The notes under the pieces are model-generated. The model did not search any database. It was given only the letters and a program-made list of their open reading frames with translations, and was not told where the DNA came from. 64,000 nucleotides of DNA, taken from assembly GCA_947179155.2 (NCBI GenBank), contig OX359274.1, positions 45,643,564-45,707,563 of the forward strand, given 5' to 3'. Source of the stretch: Hedera helix. Taxonomy: Eukaryota > Streptophyta > Magnoliopsida > Apiales > Araliaceae. Each line of letters begins with the position of its first letter. Position 1 is the first letter of the stretch. Below are positions 1-12,766 of the stretch, piece after piece. A program made the translations under genes and the position numbers.

Positions 1-747
1 TAAAGGCGATACATCTGTTCGGTGTCTTTTATGGCACGTGGTGAATGTTCTCTTTGGCCCGTAGTGCAAAGATGAACTGTTGTTTGGTATGATTATGACC
101 AAAGGCTGAATCTGGTATAATCATGACCGTTGGTGCTATATTGAATATCTTTGGCCCGTAGTACAAAGATGAACTGTTGATGTGCATGATTATGATCAGG
201 AACTGTGAATTTGTATTATCTTGACTAATGATATTTCAGATGATAAAAGTTGATGATGTTTTTCCTAAAAAGAGAATCGAGTGGACATTATAGTCTGCAT
301 TATTCTTCTAATAGATTACTCATTCCGCTGCTATTATTGATCTGAACGTTGTTTAAGAATTTAACTGCAGTTTTTGACATAAACCTTGTAGTCTATTGTA
401 TTCTATCAAGAACTCAACTGTTGAAGACTAATGATAATTTATTCGTCATTATCTTAGTCATGATATTCTTTACTGGGCTATTTGAGCTCACCCTTTCTTT
501 TGTTCCATTGTTTTTCAACAGGAGATGAAAACATAACAGGGTCTAGCCGGGGAATGGAGTGAGGGTCCGAGGAATAGTTATCATAGTCTTCACGTTTTGT
601 AAAATAGTGTGGCAATAATAGTGAAGACTTAGTTGTGTATTATTATACACTGTATTGTTGTACGTTGTGCTTTGTTGTAATAATTTTGTTGTAGTATTTT
701 GACGACTCAAGTTTGGGCTGTGTGGGCCCAGATTTGGGGGCGTCACA
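1..747 (+). repeat. 5' LTR of element A (3' portion only)
   Basis: Nearly identical to 7723-8469. It ends in ...GCGTCACA just before the primer-binding site. The missing 5' part should be about 2.1 kb, judging from the 3' LTR. Confidence 0.95.
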
Positions 748-749
748 GT

Positions 750-761
750 TGGCATCAGAGC
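750..761 (+). other. Primer-binding site of element A (tRNA-Met type)
   Basis: TGGCATCAGAGC lies two bases after the LTR end. It matches the usual plant initiator-tRNA-Met PBS TGGTATCAGAGC with one mismatch. Minus-strand DNA synthesis would be primed here. Confidence 0.85.
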
Positions 762-945
762 TTAGGGATATGGTCTTTAATGGCGATCTGGGGTAGAACT
801 AGGAGGGGAGAGACGAATAGAATCAGTCACTAGTGTGTCCTACCTAAAATAGATTTTATTATCTAATGAGTCGATTTGAATGTAGGAACATGAAGTGATG
901 AGTCAGTTTATTTGAATTAACATTTATTTTGTGACCACAGTTGGT

Positions 946-3900
946 ATGACATCTGAAAATCAAGAGGTTAACTATGGAATACCCGAAGCAAATGTAGCCG
1001 AGAATCAAGAGGCCCCAAACAATCCTCCTGCCAACTCAGGAAATAATGTTCCTGATAACATGATGAACGATGGATTCTTTAGGAATTTCATGCAGTTCAT
1101 ACAGAATCAAGGAAGAGGAAATCCAGTCAATAATAACGGTAGAAACACTGGCAATTTGAGGATGGTCACTGTTAAGCAATTTAAAGAATTAGGACCACCT
1201 GAATTCCACGGGAAGCCTGACCCACTCAAAGCGGAGGCATGACTGAAGCAGACGACAAAAATACTTGATGTCTTACAATGCGCTGATGATCAGAAGGTGT
1301 CATTTGCCACTTTTATGTTACGAGGTGAGGCGGACCATTGGTGGGAAGCGGTAAAACGTATCCAACCTTCAGCACTCGAAATGTCTTGGACAGAATTCGA
1401 AGAACTGTTTAACGAGAAGTACTTCCCAGAAAGCATCCGCCATATGAAGGAAGTGGAATTCATTAAGCTGGAGCAGGGAAACATGACAGTTTCTCAATAT
1501 GAAGCTAAGTTTGCTGAGCTGTCTCGTTTTGTGACTCATCTAGTAGATGACGAAGCACGAATGAGCCGAATGTTCCTGAGAGGTTTGAGACTCAAAATTC
1601 GTCAACAACTTAGTTCTCATAAATTCAGTTTGTATTCAGATGTTGTAGATAGGGCTCAAAGGGTGGAGCAAACAGATGAAACATTGCAGCCAAGAGTTAA
1701 TGATCAGCATAGAGAAAGGAGTGACAACAACCACAGGAACGAAAACCATCGAGGAGGTAACCAACACTTCGGTGGTAATTCCACACCAAATAACAGAAGA
1801 GGAGAATCTAGTGTGAACAATTTCAAAAGAAAGAGATTTCATAATAATTATGGAAGGGCACCAGCACCAGTACCAACACCAGCACCGACCCCAGTTTCAA
1901 GGGGAGAAGATCGACCACCAGTGAGATGCTATAGGTGTGGTCAGGAAGGTCACATCAGCCCAAACTGTACTCTGCAGTCTAAAAAGTGCTACAGTTGTGG
2001 GAAAGAGGGTCATCTTGCGCGGTTTTGTCCTGCCACAAAATCAAGTCCAGCTGCAATGATGATACCAAAAGCTAGCGCGGATAAAGAAAAATCTGTAGTT
2101 CAAGGGAGAGCTTTTGTTGTGACATCCCAAATGGCGCGAAACTCGAACGAGGTGATAACCGGTAAGCTATTCATAAATTCTCGTGAAGTCTACGCTTTGT
2201 TAGATACTGGCTCTACCCATTCTTTTATCTCACCTGCATGTGCTCAGCGTTTAAACTTAACTCCTGAAAACTTGGACTTTGACTTATCAGTTGAAACCCC
2301 ATTAGGAGAAATGACCATTACATCTACTGTCTATAAATCTTGCCTAGTTCAAATCAACAACCTCACATTATCTGTTGACCTTATTTCTTTGGAGATTCGT
2401 GAATTTGATGTGATTTTAGGAATTGATTGGTTGACTACCCATCATGCTAAAATTGATTGTTTTCATAAGATTATTAGTTTTCATATTCCTAATCAACCTG
2501 TCATGCAAATTCAAGCAACTAAACCATTGAAATCTATAACTGTTATTTCTAGCCATAAAGCCATTCGTTTATTGAAAAACGGATGTCAAGCCTTTTTAGC
2601 TCATGTCACTGATTTGAACAAAAATACGTCAAACTTGAATGATATTCCCATTGTTAATGAGTTTCCTGACGTTTTTCCTGAAGAACTTCCTGGCTTACCC
2701 CCAAACCGTGAAATTGATTTTTATATTGATCTTGAACCCGGTACCAAGCCCATTTCCAAAGCTCCCTACCGAATGGCTCCCATTGAACTTCAAGGGTTAA
2801 AAGTCCAACTACAGGAATTGTTGGATACCGGTTTCATTCGTCCGAGTGCATCACCTTGGGGTGCTCCTGTTCTATTTGTGAAGAAGAAAGACGGGAGTAT
2901 GAGATTGTGCATTGACTACCGAGAATTGAACCATGTCACCATCAAGAACAGGTACCCGTTACCTCGGATTGATGACATGTTTGATCAATTGCAAGGCGCT
3001 CAACATTTCTCAAAGATTGATCTCCGTTCTGGATATCATCAGTTAAAGGTTAAAGCTGAGGACATTCCAAAGACTGCTTTCAGAACTCGTTATGGGCATT
3101 ATGAGTTCTTAGTCATGCCTTTTGGACTAACTAATGCTCCTGCAGCTTTCATGGACATGATGAACCGGATATTCAAGGAACATTTGGATCATTTTGTGGT
3201 TGTCTTTATTGATGACATCCTCATATACTCCAAGAGTCGCGAGGATCATGAACAACACCTGAGATTGATACTACAAAAGCTCCGTGAAAACAAATTATAT
3301 GCCAAGTTGAAGAAATGTGAGTTCTGGCTTGAGGAGGTTGCGTTTCTTGGGCATGTGATTTCTAGTCAAGGAATATCAGTCGATCCTGCGAAGATTGAAA
3401 CGGTACTAAATTGGTAACAACCCAAAACAGTAACCGAAGTCCGAAGTTTTCTGGGTCTAGCTGGTTATTATCGGAGATTCGTAGAAGGATTTTCTCGAAT
3501 CGCCACTCCATTAACGCAGCTTACTCGGAAAAGCACAAAATTCATATGGAGCGAGGAATGCGAGAAAAGTTTCCAAGAACTCAAGAAGAGACTGGTTTCA
3601 GCTCCTGTTCTGACCATACCATCAGGATCAGGAGAATTTGTTATCTACAGCGATGCTTCTGGCAAAGGTCTAGGCTGTGTCCTTATTCAACATGGAAAGG
3701 TTATAGCCTACGCCTCTCGACAACTCAAAGATTATGAGAAAAATTATCCTACTCATGATCTAGAGTTGGCAGCAGTCGTTTTCGCGTTGAAGATCTGGAG
3801 ACACTACTAGTACGGAGAAAAATTGGATATCTATACGGATCATAAAAGTCTCAAGTATTTCTTCACCCAGAAGGAACTCAACATGCGACAACGACGTTGG

Positions 3901-5592
3901 CTTGAGCTGTTAAAGGATTATGACCACACAATCCAGTATCACCCGGGAAAGGCGAACGTTGTAGCTGACGCTTTGAGCAGAAAATCTTATGCAAGTACAA
4001 GTGCACTGCTGACAACACAAAAGTGTATTTTGTACGACTTGCAAAAGATGGAGATAGAGCTAAAGACACCAGGGACCCACTCGAAGATTGCTCACGTGCG
4101 AGTAGAACCAACTTTAATCGATAAAATTAAAGCTGCTCAAGCTACCGATCCGGAACTGATAAACATGATAAAGAAAGTACAAGAAGGTGCCATTCCCGAA
4201 GCAAAAATCGACGAGAAAGGAATACTTCGAGTCAACTCTCGACTCTGTGTTCCTAACGATCCTGAATTAAAGCATAAAATCATGATGGAGGCACACAACA
4301 CGCCGTTTGCAATCCACCCAGGAGGTACCAAGATGTATCGAGATCTTCGCCATACATTTTGGTGGAACAATATGAAAAGAGAGATTACGGAGTTTATCTC
4401 AAGGTGCCTAACTTGTCAACGTGTCAAGGCAGAGCATCAAGTTCCTAAAGGTCCATTACAATCACTTGAAGTTCCCGAATGGAAGTGGGAACACATCAAT
4501 ATGGACTTCGTGACGGGTCTTCCAAAAGTTTCTCAAGGCTTAGATGCAATTTGGGTGATCGTAGATAGATTGACCAAATCTGCTCATTTCTTGCCTATAC
4601 GAGAAAACTTTTCACTTGAACGTCTTGCCGGTATGTACATAAATGAGATCGTGAGATTGCATGGCATGCCAGTTTCCATAGTTTCTGATCGAGATCCTAG
4701 ATTCACTTCACGCTTTTGGATCAGTCTACAAAAAGCTATGGGCACTGAACTACGTTTTAGTTCTGCATACCATCCTCAAACGGACGGACAATCGGAAAGG
4801 ACGATCCAGACCCTCGAAGATCTTTTGAGACTTTGTGTATTAGACTTCAAAGGAAGTTGGGATAAGTACTTGCCATTGGTGGAATTTTCTTACAACAACA
4901 GTTGCCAAGCAAGCATAGGCATGGCTCCATTCGAGGCTTTGTATGGAAGGAAGTGTCGCTCTCCAATATGTTGGAATGAGGTAGGAGAAGCAAAATTGTT
5001 GGGACCCGAGTTGGTACGCTTGATGACCGAAAAGATCCAAATGATCCGACAACGAATACAGACCGCACAAGAACGACAAAAGAGTTATGCTGATCTTCAT
5101 CGGAGAGACGAAAGTTTCAACGTCGGAGATCATGTATTCTTACGTGTTTCTCCATGGAAAGGGGTTACGAGATTCGGAAAGAGAGGAAAGCTTAACCCTC
5201 GATTTATTGGCCCATTTGAAATCCTCGATCGAATAGGAACCGTAGCCTACAGACTAGCCCTACCACCAAGTATGTCTCGCATCCATAACGTTTTTCACAT
5301 ATCTATGTTACGTAAATATGTGAAGGACCCAAACCACGTCATTGAGTTAGAACCAGAAGTTATAGCAGAGGATTTAACATACGAGGAGGTACCTGTTAAG
5401 ATCCTGGATAAGAAGGAGCAGATCCTACGCTCAAAGGTTATACCTCAAGTTAAGGTTTTATGGAGGAACCAAGATACTGAGGAAATGACCTGGGAGCTAG
5501 AATCTGAGATGAAATCTAAGTATCCTTACCTCTTCGATATGTCAGGTACGTCAATTTTGGGGACGAAATTTCATAAGGAGGGGAGGTTGTAA
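946..5592 (+). pseudogene. gag-pol polyprotein of element A, one frame with three premature stops
   Basis: One frame of 1549 codons runs from ATG 946 to TAA 5590-5592. It has no frameshift but three in-frame stops: TGA 1240 (codon 99, where the family has Trp), TAA 3415 (codon 824) and TAG 3808 (codon 955; element B has TTG, Leu). Domains in order: gag; two CX2CX4HX4C zinc knuckles (1927-1968 and 1987-2028); aspartic protease DTG at 2203-2211; RT with FIDD at 3205-3216; RNase H around 3640-3960; integrase with an N-terminal HHCC zinc region (about 4290-4440) and D, D, E at 4504, 4687 and 4795 (35 residues between the last two); chromodomain-like tail about 5380-5545. GTG 931 also opens the frame, but ATG 946 matches the start in element B. 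The final stop uses the first bases of the 3' LTR. With three stops it cannot make a full polyprotein. Confidence 0.95.
5575..5586 (+). other. Polypurine tract of element A
   Basis: A purine run (AAGGAGGGGAGG) directly precedes the 3' LTR start TGTAAGACC. This is the expected plus-strand primer position. The same tract occurs in element B on the minus strand at 13912-13923. Confidence 0.85.
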
Positions 5593-6656
5593 GACCCCGA
5601 ATTTTATGAAATACAAAATTTAATTTTTCTTCATATAGATATTTTTTTTAAACAGTAAGTGGTTAAATCGATAAAATTGAAAGTTAAGGATGTTATGTGC
5701 AAAATTTATTTTGTCGGACAATATTCGCTTTGTCGGGGAATATTCGTTTGGTCGGGGAATATTCGTTTGGTCCGACGGCGCCGAAATAACAAATTATTGG
5801 TGGACCCCACAACGGAATATTTGTCGGATATAGAAAACGACAGAAATAACCTTTTTAAATAAAAATAGTCAACGGAACTGTTAAAATACCGGTGATAAAA
5901 GAATAGTAGCATACGGTAGTTATTGGTATTTTCTGTAGCACTCGGTACTCTACAGTAACACACGGTATTGCATAGTGTCTCATATTTTTGGTCTGATAAT
6001 TGACACCGTAACTGTTACGCATCATTTCATCGATAATTGTCACTGCATAATATTTTATATTATCAAGTCAATAATTGTTGTTGCACTGTTTTTAAAATTA
6101 TTGAACCTAATAATTGTCACAGTAACATATGCACAGTAATTCACATTATTGAATCAATAATTGTCATTACACAGTAACGTATGCTTTATTTTACATTATT
6201 GTTATCTCTATTATGATGTTATTTAAACAGTTGTATTTCATTAATTTATTGACTTGATATCTAAGAGCTAACTATACTGTATTTATAACAATTAGTCATA
6301 ATAATTGAATTGATAAAGTTATTTGTTTATAATATAAAGTTAGCTGATTATTAGGTGATATGAAATGAATGGTGTAGATTAAAGTGTGAATTATTGTTGA
6401 ATAATTGAATTGATTTGTTTATAATATAAAGTTAGGTGATTATTAGGTGATATGAAATGAATGGTGTAGATTAAAGTGTGAATTATTGTTGAATAATTAA
6501 ATTGATTTGTTTATAATATAAAGTTAGGTGATTATTAGGTGATATGAAATGAATGGTGTAGATTAAAGATAATATAATATTTGAAATGGATGGTGTAGAT
6601 TAAAAGATGATCTTTAAATGAATGGTTTAGATTAAATGAATGATAAGATTTTTGGC

Positions 6657-6665
6657 TATAAATAG
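6657..6665 (+). promoter_or_regulatory. Putative TATA box of the element A LTR promoter
   Basis: TATAAATAG lies in the middle of the LTR, followed by a pyrimidine-rich CTTTCTTTCTCTCTC leader. The site is conserved in both LTRs of element B. U3/R would therefore join shortly downstream, near 6690 (inferred). Confidence 0.6.
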
Positions 6666-7074
6666 AAGCCTTAACTTAAGGATTTTTCATAAACTTCCTT
6701 ACTTGTTCTTTCTTTCTCTCTCTAAATACTTCTTGTGAAAGTTCTCTCTAAGTGTGCTTAAGTCATCTTGAGTATTTGTGAAGATCTATAAGTATACGTG
6801 TACTGTTCAAGTTAATCAACCTCATTTAAATCAATATCCAGTCACGTGTTACGGTAAGGGATACCATCTTTTTCATCTTCCATTATTCAAACATACTATG
6901 GTAAGGGATGTCATTTTTTTTTTCATACTCTCAAATTTACTACTCGTAAGGGATACCATCTTTTTCATCTTCCATTATTCAAACGTACTATGGTAAGGGA
7001 TTAACATTATTTGATTCTCGATAATAATATTGTTTCTTCCTTACTCATAAGACGTGCCTTTTATTTCCATGTAT

Positions 7075-7285
7075 TAAATTGTGGGAATAACCTTACGGAG
7101 CGGATTGCCGCCTGTTGGTGAATAACCTTTCGTATTCATTCATTATTAATCTCTGAGAATAACCTTACGGAGCGGATTGCCGCCTGTTTGGTGAATAACT
7201 CTTTGTACTCAAATTCTATTAAATTGTGGGAATAACCTTATGGAGCGGATTGCCGCCTGTTGGTGAATAACCCTTTGTATTAATT
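7075..7285 (+). repeat. LTR minisatellite, 3 units (element A)
   Basis: Three tandem units each contain the core CTTACGGAGCGGATTGCCGC (third unit with TATGG instead of TACGG), spaced about 70-73 bp apart. The homologous arrays in element B have 4 and 5 units. Confidence 0.9.
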
Positions 7286-8469
7286 TCCTTCACCTTTTGT
7301 TAATCAAACCTGCTACGGTAAGGGATATTATTTTCTTTCATACTCCTAAATCGAAATTTATTATGGAACTATTGCTTCTATAATTCCTGAAAATATTATA
7401 TGTTCCATAATAGTTGAACTTCATTATTTCAACTGAACCTTCCTATTTACGTGAACCTTTCTATTGAATTGTAACCGTTATTCTGAACTGTGGATCTTGA
7501 ATATCATTTTTAAATTTCACTCCACATCATGTTGACAATTTGGACATTATTTGAATCTGTACAAAGTAAACTTCCGATACTTATTGTTATCCTATTTCTT
7601 CTGTTCATCATTTATATCATTCTAATCATCCAAAAATCAAGCTGTTGTGAATATCTGTGGCCGGGGGCACAGATGTGTTATATTTGTTGAACAGATGATA
7701 GGTTAAAGGCGATATAATAGGTTAAAGGCGATACATCTGTTCGGTGTCTTTTATGGCACGTGGTGAATGTTCTCTTTGGCCCGTAGTGCAAAGATGAACT
7801 GTTGTTTGGTATGATTATGACCAAAGGCTGAATCTGGTATAATCATGACCGTTGGTGCTATATTGAATATCTTTGGCCCGTAGTACAAAGATGAACTGTT
7901 GATGTGCATGATTATGATCAGGAACTGTGAATTTGTATTATCTTGACTAATGATATTTCAGATGATAAAAGTTGATGATGTTTTTCCTAAAAAGAGAACC
8001 GAGTGGACATTATAGTCTGCATTATTCTTCTAATAGATTACTCATTCCGCTGCTATTATTGATCTGAACGTTGTTTAAGAATTTAACTGCAGTTTTTGAC
8101 ATAAACCTTGTAGTCTATTGTATTCTATCAAGAACTCAACTGTTGAAGACTAATGATAATTTATTCGTCATTATCTTAGTCATGATATTCTTTACTGGGC
8201 TATTTGAGCTCACCCTTTCTTTTGTTCCATTGTTTTTCAACAGGAGATGAAAACATAACAGGGTCTAGCCGGGGAATGGAGTGAGGGTCCGAGGAATAGT
8301 TATCATAGTCTTCACGTTTTGTAAAATAGTGTGGCAATAATAGTGAAGACTTAGTTGTGTATTATTATACACTGTATTGTTGTACGTTGTGCTTTGTTGT
8401 AATAATTTTGTTGTAGTATTTTGACGACTCAAGTTTGGGCTGTGTGGGCCCAGATTTGGGGGCGTCACA

Positions 8470-10967
8470 ATTATCGATTATAAATATTAATACAAACTAC
8501 ATTATTACTCCAAATTAACACATAAAATTGACATATACATATTAATGGACGTATAAACATTAATAAGTAGAGAATTTATTTTGAATTTAGAATATCAAAA
8601 ACAATGAAAACTTATTTAAATTATAATTTAGAGTATTGATTATTATACTTATTAAAAATAAATAATTTAACATTCATTCATTAATGAATTATATTTTAAA
8701 ACTCGTTATTTTTTCTCCTTATTCTAGTTATATATAGTGTTACAATATATCTAAAATATATCATTTAACAAGTGTTGTAAATGTTATAAATATCACTTAA
8801 ATGTTATAATTATATATTAGAAATATTCATACACACTACAGTATTATTCCAAATTAACATATAAAATGAACATCTACTTATCATTGGACATCTAAACATT
8901 AATAACTAGAACATTCATTTTGAATTTTGAATTTTAAAAATAATAAAAACTTATTTAAATTATAATTTGGAGTATTGATTATTATATTTATTAAAAATAA
9001 ATAAATTAACATTCATTCATTAATATATATATATATATATATATATATTTTAAACTTTAAATTGTGATTGGTTATAAGTAATTATAAAAAAAATTTCTTT
9101 ATTTTTTGTAAATAATTTGAATGAATTTTATATTAGATGAATGATAAACGAATTCGGATACCCGAATATTCGAATAATCTGCTTATTTTAATAAAGTAAA
9201 CGAAAACGGATATTATCTGTATTCGAATATTATTTCGAATACCGTATACGGATAGCATTTTTAAAATCCATCGAATATCGGATACAATGATGGATAACGA
9301 ATTAATTTTTTTAATACGGATACTACTGTATTCGAATTCGTTTATATCCGTTTACACCGTTAAAGAGACGTTTCCCTTGGGTTGGCACGTAGGTAAGTCG
9401 GGTTGCTTTCCTGGCCTAAAGAGTGGGAGTGATAGGGACATTTTGATTGATACTTTTGCATAGTAACAAATTTGTATAATATATAATTCGTTTACAAAGT
9501 TTATAAGGTTGTTGAGATTTATATTTTAATATATAAAATATATTTAAGTGTATTTTAAAAGAGTGACAAAGCGAAAGGGGGATTTTGATCGATACTTAAG
9601 AGTAGTGCGCCGTTATTTTTTCTAGCAGTTAGGAGCAAAAAACTTTATTTTGGGTCTTTAAATTTATTTATGAAATGTATAATATGCATTTGCTAGAAAT
9701 AATATTCATAGCAATCATTTACTTATGTATATATAAAGAGTAAAATTTATGTTAGATCAATTTAAGATAAGTTAACTTAATTATCTGACCTTACAAATGT
9801 AATAAGCATATAAAAATATGATGTTATCTCCAAAGGCAGAAAAAAAAGTTCTAAAACAGGGTTGAATAGTTTCTTTTAAATTTTATTTTTAAAAAATTTG
9901 TTATCAAATAATTAACAAGATTAATTTATAATGATATATGAACAGTGGAATTAATTTGAAAACCCCTTCAAAGATTAAATAAAAATTTAAAACTCTGAAT
10001 TTATTGTAATTGCAAAAACTAGCCGCAATGAGGAATCGAAAAATGACAAATATTATTGAGTAAAAAATACAAGTGTAGTAAAGTAAAGAACACATAGATT
10101 TTTAAGAGGTTCGGATAATAAAAGTTTCATACTCCTCTTTTCTACTCCGAAAGTAAGGATGATCCACTAAGAATAAGTGTTACAAATAATCACAGTTCGC
10201 TAAAAACTATTACAACTCTTAATTGACTTATAATACTTCAAGTCACAAAAGACTTAGAATATAGATGCTACTTATTTACTTTAACATCTCCTTTAAATGT
10301 ATTAGCAGTAAGCAGTTATTAAATCTTTGGATCGTATAATGGAGCGCTTGAACACTTGAATTTTTAGGCGTTTGATTCTTGAAAGTCAATTCTTTTTCTA
10401 ATGTTGTTGTAGCAATGCTTTTATATGCGTTCCTTTATATTTTCTCGTTAGAGATTTATTGTTAATCCAAATAGCTCAGGACGCTTGACAATAAATAATT
10501 TCTTTGACGTTAAATTATTGTTTGTTGTACCATAAACAATCACATTCAAACGTGTTATGCTTGGTGTTGGAGCAGATGTATGCCCTTATCCTTATAAACC
10601 TAACTGTGGTAAAATGTGCATTGTCTTTTCTTCCTTATCACTTATTTATTTAAATATCAGCTTTGAATTGTGTGAGTTAAGTTTGTATCACCTTTGTCAT
10701 AAACCTGTCACTATATTGCCAAATTTCTGCACTTTACAAATGTAGTAAAACTGACTTTTAATGTAGAATCGTAGAGTTAGTCTTTTGATCGTTCACGGTT
10801 AGACTTCTTATCATTAAGTGTCCTTACTCAACGATGTTGGCCTTATGATTCTTAGTGGCTCTATGATATAATTCTACGATCTAGTACTTTACTCAACAAT
10901 CTCAACTTTTATTCAACAAAATACTTGTCTTTTAAGATAGCTTCAACTATTACAAAGAATATCTAGT
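8470..10967. other. AT-rich intergenic DNA between elements A and B
   Basis: No gene is recognised here. The stretch holds a diverged direct duplication (8475-9030), an (AT)n run near 9024-9050, a patch dense in CGAATATC/GGATAC motifs at 9140-9360, and short ORFs with no family resemblance. Confidence 0.7.
8475..9030. repeat. Diverged direct duplication of about 215 bp
   Basis: The sequence from about 8475 to 8690 recurs at about 8810-9030. Shared blocks include CCAAATTAACA, AACTTATTTAAATTATAATTT, GAGTATTGATTATTATA and AACATTCATTCATTAAT. The copies have diverged, so this is an old duplication. Confidence 0.75.
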
Positions 10968-10972
10968 TATAT
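10968..10972. repeat. Left target-site duplication of element B
   Basis: TATAT just before the TGTGACGCC terminus. The same five bases follow the other LTR at 20487-20491. Confidence 0.85.
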
Positions 10973-12170
10973 TGTGACGCCCCCAAATCTGGGCCCACAC
11001 AGCCCAAACTTGAGTCGTCAAAAGACTACAACAAAATTATTACAACAAAGCACAACGTACAACAATACAGTGTATAATAATACACAACTAAGTCTTCACT
11101 ATTATTGCCACACTATTTTACAAAACGTGAAGACTATGATAACTATTCCTCGGACCCTCACTCCATTCCCCGGCTAGACCCTGTTATGTTTTCATCTCCT
11201 GTTGAAAAACAATGGAACAAAAGAAAGGGTGAGCTCAAATAGCCCAGTAAAGAATATCATGACTAAGATAATGACGAATAGATTATCATTAGTCTTCAAC
11301 AGCTGAGTTCTTGATAGAATACAATAGACTACAAAGTTTATATCAAAAACTGCAGTTAAATTCTTAAACAACGTTCAGATCAATAATAGCAGCGGAATGA
11401 GTAATCTATTAGAAGAATAATGCAGACTATAATGTCCACTCGGTTCTCTTTTTAGGAAAAACATCATCAACTTTTATCATCTGAAATATCATTAGTCAAG
11501 ATAATACAAATTCACAGTTCCTGATCATAATCATGCATATCAACAGTTCATCTTTGCACTACAGGCCAAAGACATTCAATATAACACCAACGGTCATGAT
11601 TATACCAGATTCAGCCTTTGGTCATAATCATACCAAACAACAGTTCATCTTTGCACTACGGGCCAAAGAGAACATTCACCACGTGCCATAAAAGACACCG
11701 AACAGATGTATCGCCTTTAACCTATTATATCGCCTTTAACCTATCATCTGTTCAACAAATATATCACATCTGTGCCCCCGACCACATATATTCACAACAG
11801 CTTGATTTTTGGATGATCAGAATGATATAAATGATGAACAGAAGAAATAGGATAACAATAAGTATCGGAAGTTTACTTTGTACAGATTCAAATAATGTCC
11901 AAATTGTCAACATGATGTGGAGTGAAATTTAAAAATGATATTCAAGATCCACAGTTCAGAATAACGGTTACAATTCAATAGAAAGGTTCACGTAAATAGG
12001 AAGGTTCAGTTGAAATAATGAAGTTCAACTATTATGGAACATATAATATTTTCAGGAATTATAGAAGCAATAGTTCCATAATAAATTTCGATTTAGGAGT
12101 ATGAAAGAAAATAATATCCCTTACCGTAGCAGGTTTGATTAACAAAAGGTGAAGAAAATTAATACAAAGG

Positions 12171-12442
12171 GTTATTCACCAACAGGCGGCAATCCGCTCC
12201 GTAAGGTTATTCCCACAATTTAATAGAATTTGAGTACAAAGAGTTATTCACCAAACAGGCGGCAATCCGCTCCGTAAGGTTATTCCCACAATTTAATAGA
12301 ATTTGAGTACAAAGAGTTATTCACCAAACAGGCGGCAATCCGCTCCGTAAGGTTATTCTCAGAGATTAATAATGAATGAATACGAAAGGTTATTCACCAA
12401 CAGGCGGCAATCCGCTCCGTAAGGTTATTCCCACAATTTAAT
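12171..12442 (-). repeat. LTR minisatellite, 4 units (element B, left LTR)
   Basis: Four copies of the GGCGGCAATCCGCTCCGTAAG core occur in 70-73-bp units. This is one fewer than in the other LTR of the same element. Confidence 0.92.
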
Positions 12443-12757
12443 ACATGGAAATAAAAGGCACGTCTTATGAGTAAGGAAGAAACAATATTATTATCGAGAA
12501 TCAAATAATGATAATCCCTTACCATAGTACGTTTGAATAATGGAAGATGAAAAAGATGGTATCCCTTACCGTAACACGTGACTGGATATTGATTTAAATG
12601 AGGTTGATTAACTTGAACAGTACACGTATACTTATAGATCTTCACAAATACTCAAGATGACTTAAGCACACTTAGAGAGAACTTTCACAAGAAGTATTTA
12701 GAGAGAGAAAGAAAGAACAAGTAAGGAAGTTTATGAAAAATCCTTAAGTTAAGGCTT

Positions 12758-12766
12758 CTATTTATA
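12758..12766 (-). promoter_or_regulatory. Putative TATA box, left LTR of element B
   Basis: The reverse complement reads TATAAATAG, conserved in position with the element A LTR. The homologous site in the right LTR, which would drive element transcription, is at 19334-19342. Confidence 0.5.

Larger units (their letters stand above)
1..8469 (+). mobile_element. Element A: Ty3/gypsy chromovirus (Tekay/Del-like), 5' end cut by the window
   Basis: This is an LTR retrotransposon with the order 5' LTR (partial), primer-binding site, gag-protease-RT-RNase H-integrase, polypurine tract, 3' LTR. That domain order is Ty3/gypsy. The long LTR (2882 bp), tRNA-Met-type PBS and a chromodomain-like C-terminus after the integrase point to the Tekay/Del chromovirus lineage; the clade is inferred from family knowledge. 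Positions 1-747 align without a gap to 7723-8469 and I noticed one difference (T at 259 versus C in the 3' copy, within 'agagaa[t/c]cgag'). That implies a young insertion. The 5' boundary and left target-site duplication lie outside the window. Confidence 0.95.
5588..8469 (+). repeat. 3' LTR of element A (complete, 2882 bp)
   Basis: It begins TGTAAGACCCC and ends GGCGTCACA, so it has TG...CA ends. It holds several internal tandem arrays: short units reading about GTCGGGGAATATTCGTTTG at 5712-5772, roughly 90-bp units at about 6310-6570, three 70-73-bp minisatellite units at 7075-7285, and a 22-bp doublet (GGTTAAAGGCGATA...) near 7701-7732. The last 747 bp match the start of the window. Confidence 0.95.

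Noticed and set aside
543..755. A 67-70-residue antisense ORF present in every LTR copy (543-755, 8265-8468, 10974-11177, 17468-17680).
   Set aside because: Its conservation follows from LTR identity. It overlaps the LTR end and PBS, has no recognisable domain, and no independent coding signal.
7075..7285. Regularly spaced repeats that could suggest a CRISPR array.
   Set aside because: The units are contiguous tandem repeats inside an LTR of a plant retrotransposon, with no unique spacers.
12394..12645. Repeated LTR ORFs (such as 12394-12645, 18970-19221, 6778-6996, 13536-13793).
   Set aside because: They read through the minisatellite or other tandem arrays and recur only because LTRs are repeated.
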